This document shows positions 10,701 through 19,269 of a stretch of DNA of 64,000 nt, one piece after another. Positions within the stretch are counted from its first letter, which is position 1. The number at the start of each line of letters is the position of its first letter. Below the pieces are notes generated by a model. That model had not been told where the DNA came from. It did not search any database and worked only from the letters and a program-made list of their open reading frames with translations. The position numbers and the translations under genes are program-made. This DNA is from Sphingobacteriales bacterium (GTDB lineage: Bacteria; Bacteroidota; Bacteroidia; Chitinophagales; JADJOU01), in the NCBI GenBank assembly GCA_021297855.1, contig JAJTHM010000030.1:1-64000 (forward strand), written 5' to 3'.

Positions 10701-11266
10701 AGTATTTCTACTTTCTTGATTTCTTCGATATCCTCGACTTCATCTTTGATTATCTTAGCATAATCTTTCAATGTTTGAGCAGGATAGTCTCCTTTTAAAT
10801 TAATATTTAAAATCGGTACCTCTTCGGCTATATTAATATTGAAAATAGTCGGCTCTACTTTACCTCCGTTATCCATCTTGGGCCAGTCATTGCCAGACTT
10901 AACCATATCGACTTCGTCCTTAGTTTTTTGTTTGGCAGACTCCACCGTATGTTTGTCATCAAACTCCGCTACTATCAATGAAAAATCCTGAAACGAACTC
11001 GAAGTCACTTTGGTCACACCTGATAAGTTTTTAATTTTTTTCTCTAGAGGGTCTGTCACCAATTTCTCGACATCTTCGGCTGCATTTCCAGGATAAATCG
11101 AGGAGATAAATATTTTATTTTCGATAATTTCAGGAAAGTCCTCCCTCGGCATAGTCACATAAGCAATTGTTCCTAGAAGCACGATAGCAAAGGTCAAAAT
11201 GTAAACCGTCACTCGATTTTCTACAGCCCAACTCGAAATTCCGAATTCTTTTTGTTTGAAACTCAT
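7763..11266 (-). CDS. RND family efflux permease
   Basis: 1167 aa; AcrB/HAE1-type sequence (VFGLVMGLGMLVDDGIVVVDN, GRSRLRPVLLTATTAVLGLIPLA). Confidence 0.95.
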   Translation of the reverse strand: MSFKQKEFGISSWAVENRVTVYILTFAIVLLGTIAYVTMPREDFPEIIENKIFISSIYPGNAAEDVEKLVTDPLEKKIKNLSGVTKVTSSSFQDFSLIVAEFDDKHTVESAKQKTKDEVDMVKSGNDWPKMDNGGKVEPTIFNINIAEEVPILNINLKGDYPAQTLKDYAKIIKDEVEDIEEIKKVEILGVGDKEVEVALDLFKMAGAAVSFDDVQRAVQGENMTVSGGNIENGGKKSNIRIIGEFENPEELNSIVVKSFGGSVMLRDIADVKFKEKERTTFARESGKEVVMINIKKRSGTNMIHAIEKVKEKVAELKKNEIPGDISIEYTGDQSSRVEHAVDELSNHILFGIILVMAVLMFTMGLRNSLFVGSAIPLSMLMAFAILDSLGVTLNTMVLFGLVMGLGMLVDDGIVVVDNVFANMQKGMDRITASKIGIGEIAWPVISSTATTLAAFFPLGLWPGTMGKFMIYFPATLSVVLGASLIVAMVINASMTGGLMALKDDNISFETLKKYTKYLILIGLLFAISGWMSKREFMPDWLSNSGGLLRAIGHLSFILIGFLWLYHKFIYNATQIFQQDFFPKFENNYARFLRGIFEQGKSRKYLGIIIGLLILSFVLFGVFPRDVWFFPDNVPNMNIVYLEYPQGTPIEKTNEATRQIEKQVLTILDKYKKGNPDPNFLVQSVVTQVGEGAGNPKVDAGNSSETPFKGKITVLFHEFKEREGISTQEILNDLRANIKPIAGAKITIEKESNGPPVGYPISVEIAGEDYDEMLVESQKIIDFINSKRIPGIEKLSTDINKEKPELKMNIDRALAGNLMTSTGAVGFNLRRALYGQEISTYKEGDDNYKIVMRLNDEQRKNESLILNQPITFRNQMNGQLIQIPMATLSSTEPTFTFNQINHKAGNRVMTIYSNLLDGYNANEIMAEIKNELKVYKLPAKMSFGFSGEQEEQGKNFSFLMKALFLAFFGVTMIIVLQFNSTSKTFIIMATVLLSFSGVFFGLTLFNMDFVILMTMMGIISLVGVVVKNGIVLMDFFILLLDKKKAELGLETHEDIPMDAFVTCVVEAGRSRLRPVLLTATTAVLGLIPLAIGLNFNFFTFLTDLNPHMYLGGDNVIFWGPLAWTIIFGLTYATVLTLVMVPVMFYLVSKWKHNIRKRKLVKLKAMNH

Positions 11267-11270
11267 TTCT

Positions 11271-11306
11271 ATAATTTTGAATTATGAATTCTTAATTTTT
11301 AATATT
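11271..11306. repeat. Family A degenerate AATT-phrase repeat, copy 1
   Basis: AATTTTGAATTATGAATTCTTAATTTTTAATA; 30 of 32 nt identical to the copy at 51181-51214. Confidence 0.6.
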
Positions 11307-11336
11307 ATATCGATTTTTATTTAATTCGAATGAAAC

Positions 11337-12449
11337 CTAAAACTTCACATTTGAATTATCGACCACACTTTTACTTCCTTCTACTATGATTTTATCGCCT
11401 ACATTCAATCCTTTCAATACTTCTGTAAATTCAGAATTTGATTGTCCCACAGTAATAACAGCTTTTGAAGCAGTCGCATTATTTTGATTCATTTTTTTCA
11501 ATATATAGACAAACTTTTCGCCTTTCGCATTGGTTCCTATCGCTTTATTCGGTATAGAAATTGCTGTGGTTTGGTAATCTATGATTTCCATTTTTACACT
11601 CATATTTGGCTTAATCAAATTATCAGTATTTGTCAATGGGACTTCTACAGAAAACGTTCTATTGCTTGGATTGATAGAATTTGACAATCGAGATACCCTT
11701 CCTTGTACTGTTCTATTGAGTGCTGGCATTTGAATATTGACCAAGGTTCCGACTTTTATCTGACTAATATATTGTTCTGATACATCCGCAGCAACTTTTA
11801 AATTTCCTAAACTCACAAGTCGTGCAATAGGAACACCTGGCGCCACCGCTTGACCTGTCTGCATGATAAGATTATCTATCGTACCAGAAAAGGGAGCCTT
11901 GACCTTGGTTCTAGATAACTGTGACTGGATAGCAGATATAGATTTCTGTGAGGCTTCATAAGCTGTTTTCGATTGCAGGTATTGAATTTCTGAGCCAATT
12001 TTATCCTGATTCCACAATCGTGATTGTCTTTCAAAAGCTGTCTTAGCTAAATCTGATTGAATTTGAGCCTGCTTCAATTGTGATGTCATACCACCGTCAT
12101 TGACATTTGCAATTACCTGACCCTTAACTACCTTCTGGCCTTCTTTTACAGACCAGGTAATAGACCCTGCATATTCTGGATACAATACCACATCCTGCTC
12201 TGTCGATACATTGGACTGTATGGAAATACCGTGTTGAAAAGGCTGTGAAACAACCGTATAAGGAACTATAGTTTCTCTAATGTCAGTTTTTTCTAGCTTG
12301 GCTATTTTTGTATTGATACTTTCAATTTCTTCATGTAATTTGTTTATCTTTTTAGTCAATTTCGCTCGCTCTGATTTTAATTCTTTTAAATCATCATTGC
12401 AAGAAAGCATAAAAAATGAAATAAAAGCTGCTATGATATACTTGTTCAT
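11337..12449 (-). CDS. RND efflux periplasmic adaptor (membrane fusion) subunit, lipoprotein
   Basis: 370 aa; lipobox FFMLSC; HlyD-like VKAPFSGTIDNLIMQTGQAVAPG. Confidence 0.93.
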   Translation of the reverse strand: MNKYIIAAFISFFMLSCNDDLKELKSERAKLTKKINKLHEEIESINTKIAKLEKTDIRETIVPYTVVSQPFQHGISIQSNVSTEQDVVLYPEYAGSITWSVKEGQKVVKGQVIANVNDGGMTSQLKQAQIQSDLAKTAFERQSRLWNQDKIGSEIQYLQSKTAYEASQKSISAIQSQLSRTKVKAPFSGTIDNLIMQTGQAVAPGVPIARLVSLGNLKVAADVSEQYISQIKVGTLVNIQMPALNRTVQGRVSRLSNSINPSNRTFSVEVPLTNTDNLIKPNMSVKMEIIDYQTTAISIPNKAIGTNAKGEKFVYILKKMNQNNATASKAVITVGQSNSEFTEVLKGLNVGDKIIVEGSKSVVDNSNVKF

Positions 12450-12473
12450 ATTTTTAAATTTGATTTTTTTTAA

Positions 12474-13787
12474 TTAATATTTTCCTTGAATTTTCTTTAA
12501 ATCTGTATGGCTATTGAGAAGATTGAGTTCTGTCTGCAATAACTTTAGATACTGCTGTATGCGCTCATTCTGTGCATTAGCGAACTCAAAACTGCTGCCT
12601 AACCCCTCTTTATATTTTACTTGGGTTTTGTGTTCTATCTTCTCTGATAATTTTAATATGTCTTTTTGATTTTTGTACTCATTCATGTTATTTCTCAAAG
12701 TCAGAATTGTATTCATGTTTTCGATTTTCAAAGCTTGAAAAACATTAACTCGATCTAGTTCTGCTTTTTGCAGAGCCAGCTTAGCCTGAATGACCTGACT
12801 GCGTCTGGTCAAACCATCGAAAATGGGTATATTTGCCTGTACGCCGAAGTTTCCAAAATTGTACCATTTATTATTAAAGAAATTGAACCGATCACTAAAG
12901 GAATTGTAACCATAGTTAAATGCACCATACAAACTCGGCATTGCGGAATAGCGTATTTGTTTGAGATCATATTTTTTCAATAATATAGACTGCTCGGCCA
13001 GCTTAAACTCCACTCTATTTTCAAGATTATCTACATAGCTCGTCTGACCAAAAGCCTCGCTGATAAAATAGGATAGATCATCTACAATATGAAGACTATC
13101 TTCCATAGGAAAGCCCATATTCAATTTTAATGCTGAATTTGCTAACTGGCTCTGCGTTTCCAACACGAGGATGGCATTTTCAATTGTTTTGACATTATAC
13201 TGAAGGCGTTCTACATCGAGTTCTTCTATCAAGCCCTGCTTGTAGGTTTTGTTGGTTTGGTCATAAAGCTTGTCCATTACGGCTTTGCTTTCTTTGAGTG
13301 ATTTTAAACTCTTCTTGGCCATCACGGCCTGAAAATAGTTTTTAGAAATCAAGACTTTGACATCGCGCTCACTCATCTTCACTTGTATGTTAGCCAATTC
13401 TTTAATGGAAGTTCTCGCTTGAACACCTACCAAATAACGACCATCAAAAATCAATTGTTGTAAACCGATACTAGCATTCATGGTATTGCTTATTCCAAAT
13501 TTGACAGGAAGCAACTGCCCTGGTGCACCGAACGCCTCTCCTGGGATCACACTCGTCGGCACAATAAACTGATTTTGATAGGCGATAGAGCCATTCACTT
13601 TCGGGAAGCCCTGAGTCAAGACCTCTTGGGTCTTTTCATAGGTAATCGACTTTTCCAGTTGATTTTTCAAGTGATTATAGTTGTGCTGGAGGGCATAATC
13701 GATACTCGCTTCGAGGGTGAAGGTGGAGTTTTGTCCGAAAGTTTGGATACAAAACCAAGATAAGAGGGTTAATAAAGGAAGTTTCAT
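12474..13787 (-). CDS. TolC family outer membrane efflux protein
   Basis: 437 aa; signal peptide, paired OEP-type repeats, operon context. Confidence 0.9.
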   Translation of the reverse strand: MKLPLLTLLSWFCIQTFGQNSTFTLEASIDYALQHNYNHLKNQLEKSITYEKTQEVLTQGFPKVNGSIAYQNQFIVPTSVIPGEAFGAPGQLLPVKFGISNTMNASIGLQQLIFDGRYLVGVQARTSIKELANIQVKMSERDVKVLISKNYFQAVMAKKSLKSLKESKAVMDKLYDQTNKTYKQGLIEELDVERLQYNVKTIENAILVLETQSQLANSALKLNMGFPMEDSLHIVDDLSYFISEAFGQTSYVDNLENRVEFKLAEQSILLKKYDLKQIRYSAMPSLYGAFNYGYNSFSDRFNFFNNKWYNFGNFGVQANIPIFDGLTRRSQVIQAKLALQKAELDRVNVFQALKIENMNTILTLRNNMNEYKNQKDILKLSEKIEHKTQVKYKEGLGSSFEFANAQNERIQQYLKLLQTELNLLNSHTDLKKIQGKY

Positions 13788-13790
13788 GGG

Positions 13791-14390
13791 CTATATTTCA
13801 AAATTTATTTTATCTAAATATTTAATTCCTTTGGGTGTACCGATGCCATTGATGTGATAGAACATCAATTCCTTTTCCAAATCACCGAAGGACCGGGTGC
13901 GCTGCTGAGCGAAAAACTCCACCATATTAAAGATACTGTGGAAGTATTGGTTAGCGATGAACTCGATATCAATCTGAGGTCGGTAGAGTCCCTCGCCTTG
14001 TCCGCGCTGGATGTTTTCTATGATGGTTTTCATGACACAAGTCTTAAAAAAATCTTGCAACTTTCTCCAACAATGTGGGTAATATTTCTGAATATCCGCT
14101 ACGAAAATGGGCTTCATTTTTTGGTGAGTTTCCATATCCATTTGATAGATCAATCTCAGCTCATCAATCGCATTCTTAGATTTGGATTTGACGACCTCTA
14201 TGCCGCAAGCATGTTCAGATATATGGGTGTCGATCTCACATTCTACGATTTCATCTTTACTTGAAAAATGAGTATAAATCGTTTTCTTCGAAATACCCAA
14301 TGCGGTAGCTATATCGTCCATATTGACAGCCTTAGTCCCTCTCTCAAAAAAGAGATTTCTAGAAATATTTAAAATTAATTCTTTATTCAT
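13791..14390 (-). CDS. TetR/AcrR family transcriptional regulator
   Basis: 199 aa; N-terminal HTH GTKAVNMDDIATALGISKKTIYTHFSSKDEI; first gene of the RND operon. Confidence 0.93.
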   Translation of the reverse strand: MNKELILNISRNLFFERGTKAVNMDDIATALGISKKTIYTHFSSKDEIVECEIDTHISEHACGIEVVKSKSKNAIDELRLIYQMDMETHQKMKPIFVADIQKYYPHCWRKLQDFFKTCVMKTIIENIQRGQGEGLYRPQIDIEFIANQYFHSIFNMVEFFAQQRTRSFGDLEKELMFYHINGIGTPKGIKYLDKINFEI

Positions 14391-14487
14391 TCGGCGGCAA
14401 AGCTAAGGGAAAAAATCCAAGGAAACTGAAATAGTTTCTAAAGTTTCCTAAAAAATTCAAGATTTAATCTTATGTTAATACTTTAGA

Positions 14488-16290
14488 CTACCTTGTACCT
14501 ATATTATTTAAAAACTCAAATAAAATTTCCGCACGCTTTGCGCCGATAAGCTCTATAAGATCATCTTTACTAGCTTCTTTCATATTAGTAATGGACTTAT
14601 ATTTCTTCAGTAGTTTAGTCACAGTTGTTTTACCTATGCCATCAATCTGATTGAGTGGGGACTGAATCATCGACTTGGAACGGAGCTGGCGGTGAAATGA
14701 TAATCCAAAACGATGTGCCTCGTCTCGCATCTGCTGTATGAGTTTTAATGCAGGGCTTTTTTTATCTATATACATGGGTATAGGATCATCTTTAAAATAG
14801 ATCTCCTCTAGCTTTTTGGCTATACCTACGATGGTCACTTTCGATTCAAGTTGAAGTTCTTTGAGAGCCTCCAGAGCATGACTGAGCTGGCCTTTACCTC
14901 CATCGATCACTATGAGCTGAGGGAGTTCTTCACCTTCGTCCACCATGCGCTTGTAGCGTCGGGTCACGATTTCTTTCATCGAAGCGAAGTCATCGGGTCC
15001 TTCTACAGTCTTGACATGAAAATGTCGATAGTCTTTCTTGGCTGGTTTGCCATTTTTAAATACCACACAGGCACTTACTGGATTGCTTCCTTGAATATTG
15101 GAGTTGTCGAAACACTCCATATGTATCGGCAATTGATTGAGACGTAACTTATCCTGTAGCTCTTTAAGTATATTAAATTCACCTCTTTTCTTCTCAAATT
15201 TAGGATCTGTAAACAAAGTCATAGCAAAGCTTCGCGCATTGATATAGGAAACATCTAAAAGTTTTTTCTTATCCCCGAGTAGCGGTATTACCTGCCTCAC
15301 TTTATTTGGCAAAACTGCAAGTTCAAATGGAATAACGACTTCTTCAATGTCATTGGATGTTAGTAAAAACTGAGAGATAAATTGCTCCAGTACCTCTTCG
15401 TTACTCTCTTCTAGCTTGCGCTCTACCTCAAAACTCTTAGAGCTGATAATGGTTCCATTCTCTACTCTAAGATAATTCAAGATGCATTTGGACTCTGTAG
15501 TATAAATATTCACTGCTAGAATATGATTCCACTTAGGATTGAAAATGACGGACTTGGTTTCAAATTCATCCAATTTTTTCAATTTAGTTTTCCATTTATC
15601 TGCTTCTTCAAAGGCAAGTTTGTCCACTGTTTTTTCCATTTGCGCGGACATAAAATCCTTGACTTGCACAAATTTTCCCTTGAGTATGTCTTTTATTTTC
15701 TTGATATTTTGGGCATACTCCTCTTCTGTCTGCTTGGCTTCGCAGGGCGCTAGACAATTGCCTATATGGAACTCTAGACAGGCTCGGAACTTCTTTTTTG
15801 TTACATTTTCTTTGGATAAATTTAAGGTACAAGTCCGCAATGGAAACAACGTGGTTATCGTATTAAAAATATCTTTGGCCGTAATTACCGAAGTGTAAGG
15901 TCCTAAATATTCTGACCCATCTTTATAATATTTTCTGGTAAAAAAAATGCGGGGGAAACGCTCGTTTTTAATGACAATAAAGGGATAAGTCTTGTCATCC
16001 TTGAGGCGGATATTATACTTGGGTTGATTTTCCTTGATGAGACTATTTTCTAGAATGAGAGCGTCGTTTTCATTCGGTACAATGGTCACTTCTATTCGAG
16101 CTATTTGCTTGACCATAAGCTTGATTCGAGAGGCCACAATTTTATTTTCTAGAAAATATTGCGATACACGTTTTTTTATATTTTTGGCCTTACCTACATA
16201 GAGCCAATTCTCTTCCTCATCGAAATAACGATATACACCCGGCTGTTCGGGAAGGGTATCGCGCATAGAAAGAAATTCCTCGAGTGTCAT
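14488..16290 (-). CDS. uvrC: Excinuclease ABC subunit C
   Basis: 600 aa; GIY-YIG (PGVYRYFDEEENWLYVGKAKNIKKRVSQYF) and UvrC endonuclease (MECFDNSNIQGSNPVSACVVF). Confidence 0.97.
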   Translation of the reverse strand: MTLEEFLSMRDTLPEQPGVYRYFDEEENWLYVGKAKNIKKRVSQYFLENKIVASRIKLMVKQIARIEVTIVPNENDALILENSLIKENQPKYNIRLKDDKTYPFIVIKNERFPRIFFTRKYYKDGSEYLGPYTSVITAKDIFNTITTLFPLRTCTLNLSKENVTKKKFRACLEFHIGNCLAPCEAKQTEEEYAQNIKKIKDILKGKFVQVKDFMSAQMEKTVDKLAFEEADKWKTKLKKLDEFETKSVIFNPKWNHILAVNIYTTESKCILNYLRVENGTIISSKSFEVERKLEESNEEVLEQFISQFLLTSNDIEEVVIPFELAVLPNKVRQVIPLLGDKKKLLDVSYINARSFAMTLFTDPKFEKKRGEFNILKELQDKLRLNQLPIHMECFDNSNIQGSNPVSACVVFKNGKPAKKDYRHFHVKTVEGPDDFASMKEIVTRRYKRMVDEGEELPQLIVIDGGKGQLSHALEALKELQLESKVTIVGIAKKLEEIYFKDDPIPMYIDKKSPALKLIQQMRDEAHRFGLSFHRQLRSKSMIQSPLNQIDGIGKTTVTKLLKKYKSITNMKEASKDDLIELIGAKRAEILFEFLNNIGTR

Positions 16291-16395
16291 TCTTAAAGTT
16301 ACTAGTTGAAAGTTTAAAGCTAGATGATGTTCAAATTTATATTACAAATATAAAGCCAATTTACTTGTAACTAAGAACTTGAAACTATAGACTAA

Positions 16396-17127
16396 TTAAA
16401 CCTTTCGCTTCTCCATCTGAAAATGGGTCAGGTAGAGGAAAAAGAAAGTAATGGAAATAAAGTAAATCAAATCTCGTGTATCTAATACCCCTCTCGAAAT
16501 GCTATCGTAATGATAACTAATGCCGAGATTTTTTAGAAAATAGTCTAGGCTACCTTCCAAGTAACTAAATTTTGAAACTAAATCGAACCCCCAGAAAAAT
16601 AAGGCCGATAGAACCGCCGCTAGAATAAAGGCAACGATTTGATTGGCAGTAATGGAGGAACAAAAGAGCCCGATAGAGCAAAATACAGAAGCCAAAAGCA
16701 CCAAGCCAAAATAGCTTCCTATCACTCCGCCATTATCGATATTTCCTTTGGGATAGCCCAGCTGGTAAATCGAAAAATAGTAGATCAATGTAGGAATCAA
16801 TGCCACCAGTATGATAAACAAACTAGCAAAAAATTTACCTAATAGAATATCTCTATCTGAAAAAGGTTTGGTGTAAACCCACTCGAGTGTTCCCATCTGC
16901 TTTTCTTCGCTAAAAAGTCGCATGGTAATCGCTGGAATAATAAACAAGAACAATACTGGGGCCAGCGTAAAGAATGATTCTAGCGTGGCGTAGCCGTATT
17001 CAAGGATGTCGTATTCAGGAAAAAACCATAAAACCAATCCTGTAATGGTGATAAAAAATCCCATGGCCAAAAAGCCAATCATAGAAGAAAAAAACGAATT
17101 GATCTCTCTAAAAAAAATCGCCTTCAT
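16396..17127 (-). CDS. gldF: Gliding-motility-associated ABC transporter permease GldF-like
   Basis: 243 aa; MRLFSEEKQMGTLEWVYTKPFSDRDILLGKFFA; adjacent to a GldA-like ATPase. Confidence 0.83.
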   Translation of the reverse strand: MKAIFFREINSFFSSMIGFLAMGFFITITGLVLWFFPEYDILEYGYATLESFFTLAPVLFLFIIPAITMRLFSEEKQMGTLEWVYTKPFSDRDILLGKFFASLFIILVALIPTLIYYFSIYQLGYPKGNIDNGGVIGSYFGLVLLASVFCSIGLFCSSITANQIVAFILAAVLSALFFWGFDLVSKFSYLEGSLDYFLKNLGISYHYDSISRGVLDTRDLIYFISITFFFLYLTHFQMEKRKV

Positions 17128-17129
17128 AA

Positions 17130-18041
17130 TTACTTATTCGTTAGTTCTTTAAACACGCCTTCTAAATCTTTTTCCTCGAGCTGCATACCAAGAATAGACC
17201 AGTTTTTCTGCACCGCCAGCTGAAAAATATCTTGTCTTATATCTAGGTTCGTATCCTTCAGGAATATTTTAAATTGATTTTCCTGCAACGCTTCTACACG
17301 GGCTACATTTTTCACTTTCTTCAGTTCTTCTGAGTCAATTTTATCGGCAAACTCCACAGTCAAAATAGCCTCTTTTGAGCCCATTTTACGCATATTCGCT
17401 GTAGAATTATCTGCGACTATTTCTCCCTTATTGATGATGATGACACGCTCACACATAGCTTCTACCTCCTGCATAATATGCGTTGAAAGTAAAACTGTTT
17501 TTTCCTTTCCTATTTTCAAAATGAGTTTGCGAATTTCGTCCAACTGATTGGGATCTAGACCTGAGGTAGGTTCGTCCAAAATCAGCACCTCTGGATTATG
17601 GATAATCGCTTGAGCTATTCCCACACGCTGCTTATAGCCTTTGGATAGTTGATGTATTTTTTTATCCTGCTCTTTGGTCAATCCAGTCATAGATATCATT
17701 TCTTGTACCTTGGCGTATGGATTAGGTAGAGCGAATATGGTAGCTACATAGTGCAGATACTCTTTGACATACATATCCTTATAGAGCGGATTACTCTCAG
17801 GAAGGTAGCCTACTCTTCTCTTGACCTCGAGAGGTGCAACTACGGTATCAAAACCAGCTACCTTGGCACTGCCAGATGTCTGCGGAATAAAGCCTGTCAG
17901 GATTTTCATTGTGGTGGACTTTCCAGCACCATTAGGTCCTAAAAAACCGACAATAGCCCCTTTTTGTATTTGGAAACTGATGTTGTTCAGCGCTAGCTGT
18001 TCATCATAGCGTTTGGATAAATTTTGAACCTCAATAGACAT
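17130..18041 (-). CDS. gldA: Gliding-motility-associated ABC transporter ATP-binding subunit GldA-like
   Basis: 303 aa; GFLGPNGAGKSTTMKILTGFIPQTSG, LSKGYKQRVGIAQAIIHNPEVLILDEPTSGLDPNQ. Confidence 0.85.
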   Translation of the reverse strand: MSIEVQNLSKRYDEQLALNNISFQIQKGAIVGFLGPNGAGKSTTMKILTGFIPQTSGSAKVAGFDTVVAPLEVKRRVGYLPESNPLYKDMYVKEYLHYVATIFALPNPYAKVQEMISMTGLTKEQDKKIHQLSKGYKQRVGIAQAIIHNPEVLILDEPTSGLDPNQLDEIRKLILKIGKEKTVLLSTHIMQEVEAMCERVIIINKGEIVADNSTANMRKMGSKEAILTVEFADKIDSEELKKVKNVARVEALQENQFKIFLKDTNLDIRQDIFQLAVQKNWSILGMQLEEKDLEGVFKELTNK

Positions 18042-19127
18042 CTATAAAAATTTATCGAGTTTATCGCGTTTTAAATCGGTAGTAAAATTCTTAACATCTT
18101 GCTCCTTATCCAATGCCAATATCATTAGTGCGTCATTGGTATCGACTATGCACATGCCTTCAAGACCTTGGATGATAACCAACTTGCCTTTTGGTGCTAG
18201 AATTAGGTTATTGCTTGCATCGTATATTTTCACCAATTTACTTGTGGTGGCGTTTCCTAAATAGTCCTTCTCAAGACCATCATAAATAGATGACCAAGAA
18301 CCGAGGTCTGACCATTCAAAATCAGCGGGAATCACATAGACTTCATCAGCCTTTTCCATCAAACCATAGTCAATAGATATATTGCTAAACTGACTATAGA
18401 CATTATTCATGGAAATGGATTCTTTGACTGTATTGAGGTCTTCCCATATACTTTGTATGAGCTCACCCATCTCAGGTAGGTTTTTTTCAAAACTCTTCAT
18501 AAAGGTCTGCACATTCCAAACGAAAATACCTGCATTCCATAGAAAATCACCTGACTTTAAAAAAGTCTTGGCCAAATCTGTATTTGGTTTTTCAGTAAAG
18601 GTTTTTACTTTTTTAAACAGATTTCCATCATCTTCGACATATTGTATATACCCATAGCCTGTCGCAGGTTTATTCGGTTTAATCCCTATAGTCACCAAGG
18701 CAGCCTTGCGGTCTACAAAATTAAACGAGTTTTCGACGATGGCTTCAAATTTCTTTTCTCCTAAAATAATATGGTCTGAAGGTGCGATTAAGATATTCGC
18801 CTTAGGATTACTTTTTCCAATTTTGTAGCAAGCATAGCCGATACAAGGTGCGGTATTTTTGCGTTCCGGTTCTAGAATTAAGTTTTCGGGATTTAAGAAA
18901 TCTAATTGCTCTAAGACCAATCCATAGTACTCTGTCGTGGTCACTACATAGATATTCTCTGGAGGTACTATAGTCTTGTATCTATCAAAGGTGCTTTGAA
19001 TCAGTGTTTTGCCCGTATTTAAAACATCTAGGAACTGCTTTGGTTTGTCCACCCGACTTTGAGGCCAGAATCTACTTCCGATGCCTCCTGCCATGATGAC
19101 TACATAATTATTGCTTTGCTTTTTCAA
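18042..19127 (-). CDS. manC: Mannose-1-phosphate guanylyltransferase
   Basis: 361 aa; VIMAGGIGSRFWPQSRVDKPKQFLDV, FTEKPN, SIDYGLMEKADEVYVIPADFEWSDLGSWSSIY. Confidence 0.92.
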   Translation of the reverse strand: MKKQSNNYVVIMAGGIGSRFWPQSRVDKPKQFLDVLNTGKTLIQSTFDRYKTIVPPENIYVVTTTEYYGLVLEQLDFLNPENLILEPERKNTAPCIGYACYKIGKSNPKANILIAPSDHIILGEKKFEAIVENSFNFVDRKAALVTIGIKPNKPATGYGYIQYVEDDGNLFKKVKTFTEKPNTDLAKTFLKSGDFLWNAGIFVWNVQTFMKSFEKNLPEMGELIQSIWEDLNTVKESISMNNVYSQFSNISIDYGLMEKADEVYVIPADFEWSDLGSWSSIYDGLEKDYLGNATTSKLVKIYDASNNLILAPKGKLVIIQGLEGMCIVDTNDALMILALDKEQDVKNFTTDLKRDKLDKFL

Positions 19128-19220
19128 AACTCTTTCCTCCCTTCTATTTTAGAGCACAAATATACGACAGAAAGATTATAATTTTAGAAAAAGGAATCAT
19201 AATGAAAGGTATAAAAAAAA

Positions 19221-19244
19221 ATGGAGACCAACAAGGGTCTCCAT
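19221..19244 (-). terminator. Intrinsic terminator after the T9SS-sorted secreted protein
   Basis: ATGGAGACC-loop-GGTCTCCAT 9-bp stem, followed on the minus strand by a run of T. Confidence 0.8.
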
Positions 19245-19269
19245 TCTATAAATCAGATGATATTTTGAG

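Noticed and set aside
7821-10763. Several antisense or alternate-frame ORFs inside the RND permease (e.g. 7890-8465, 9912-10268, 10362-10763)
   Set aside because: They overlap a strongly supported long CDS and have no recognisable family or translation signal.
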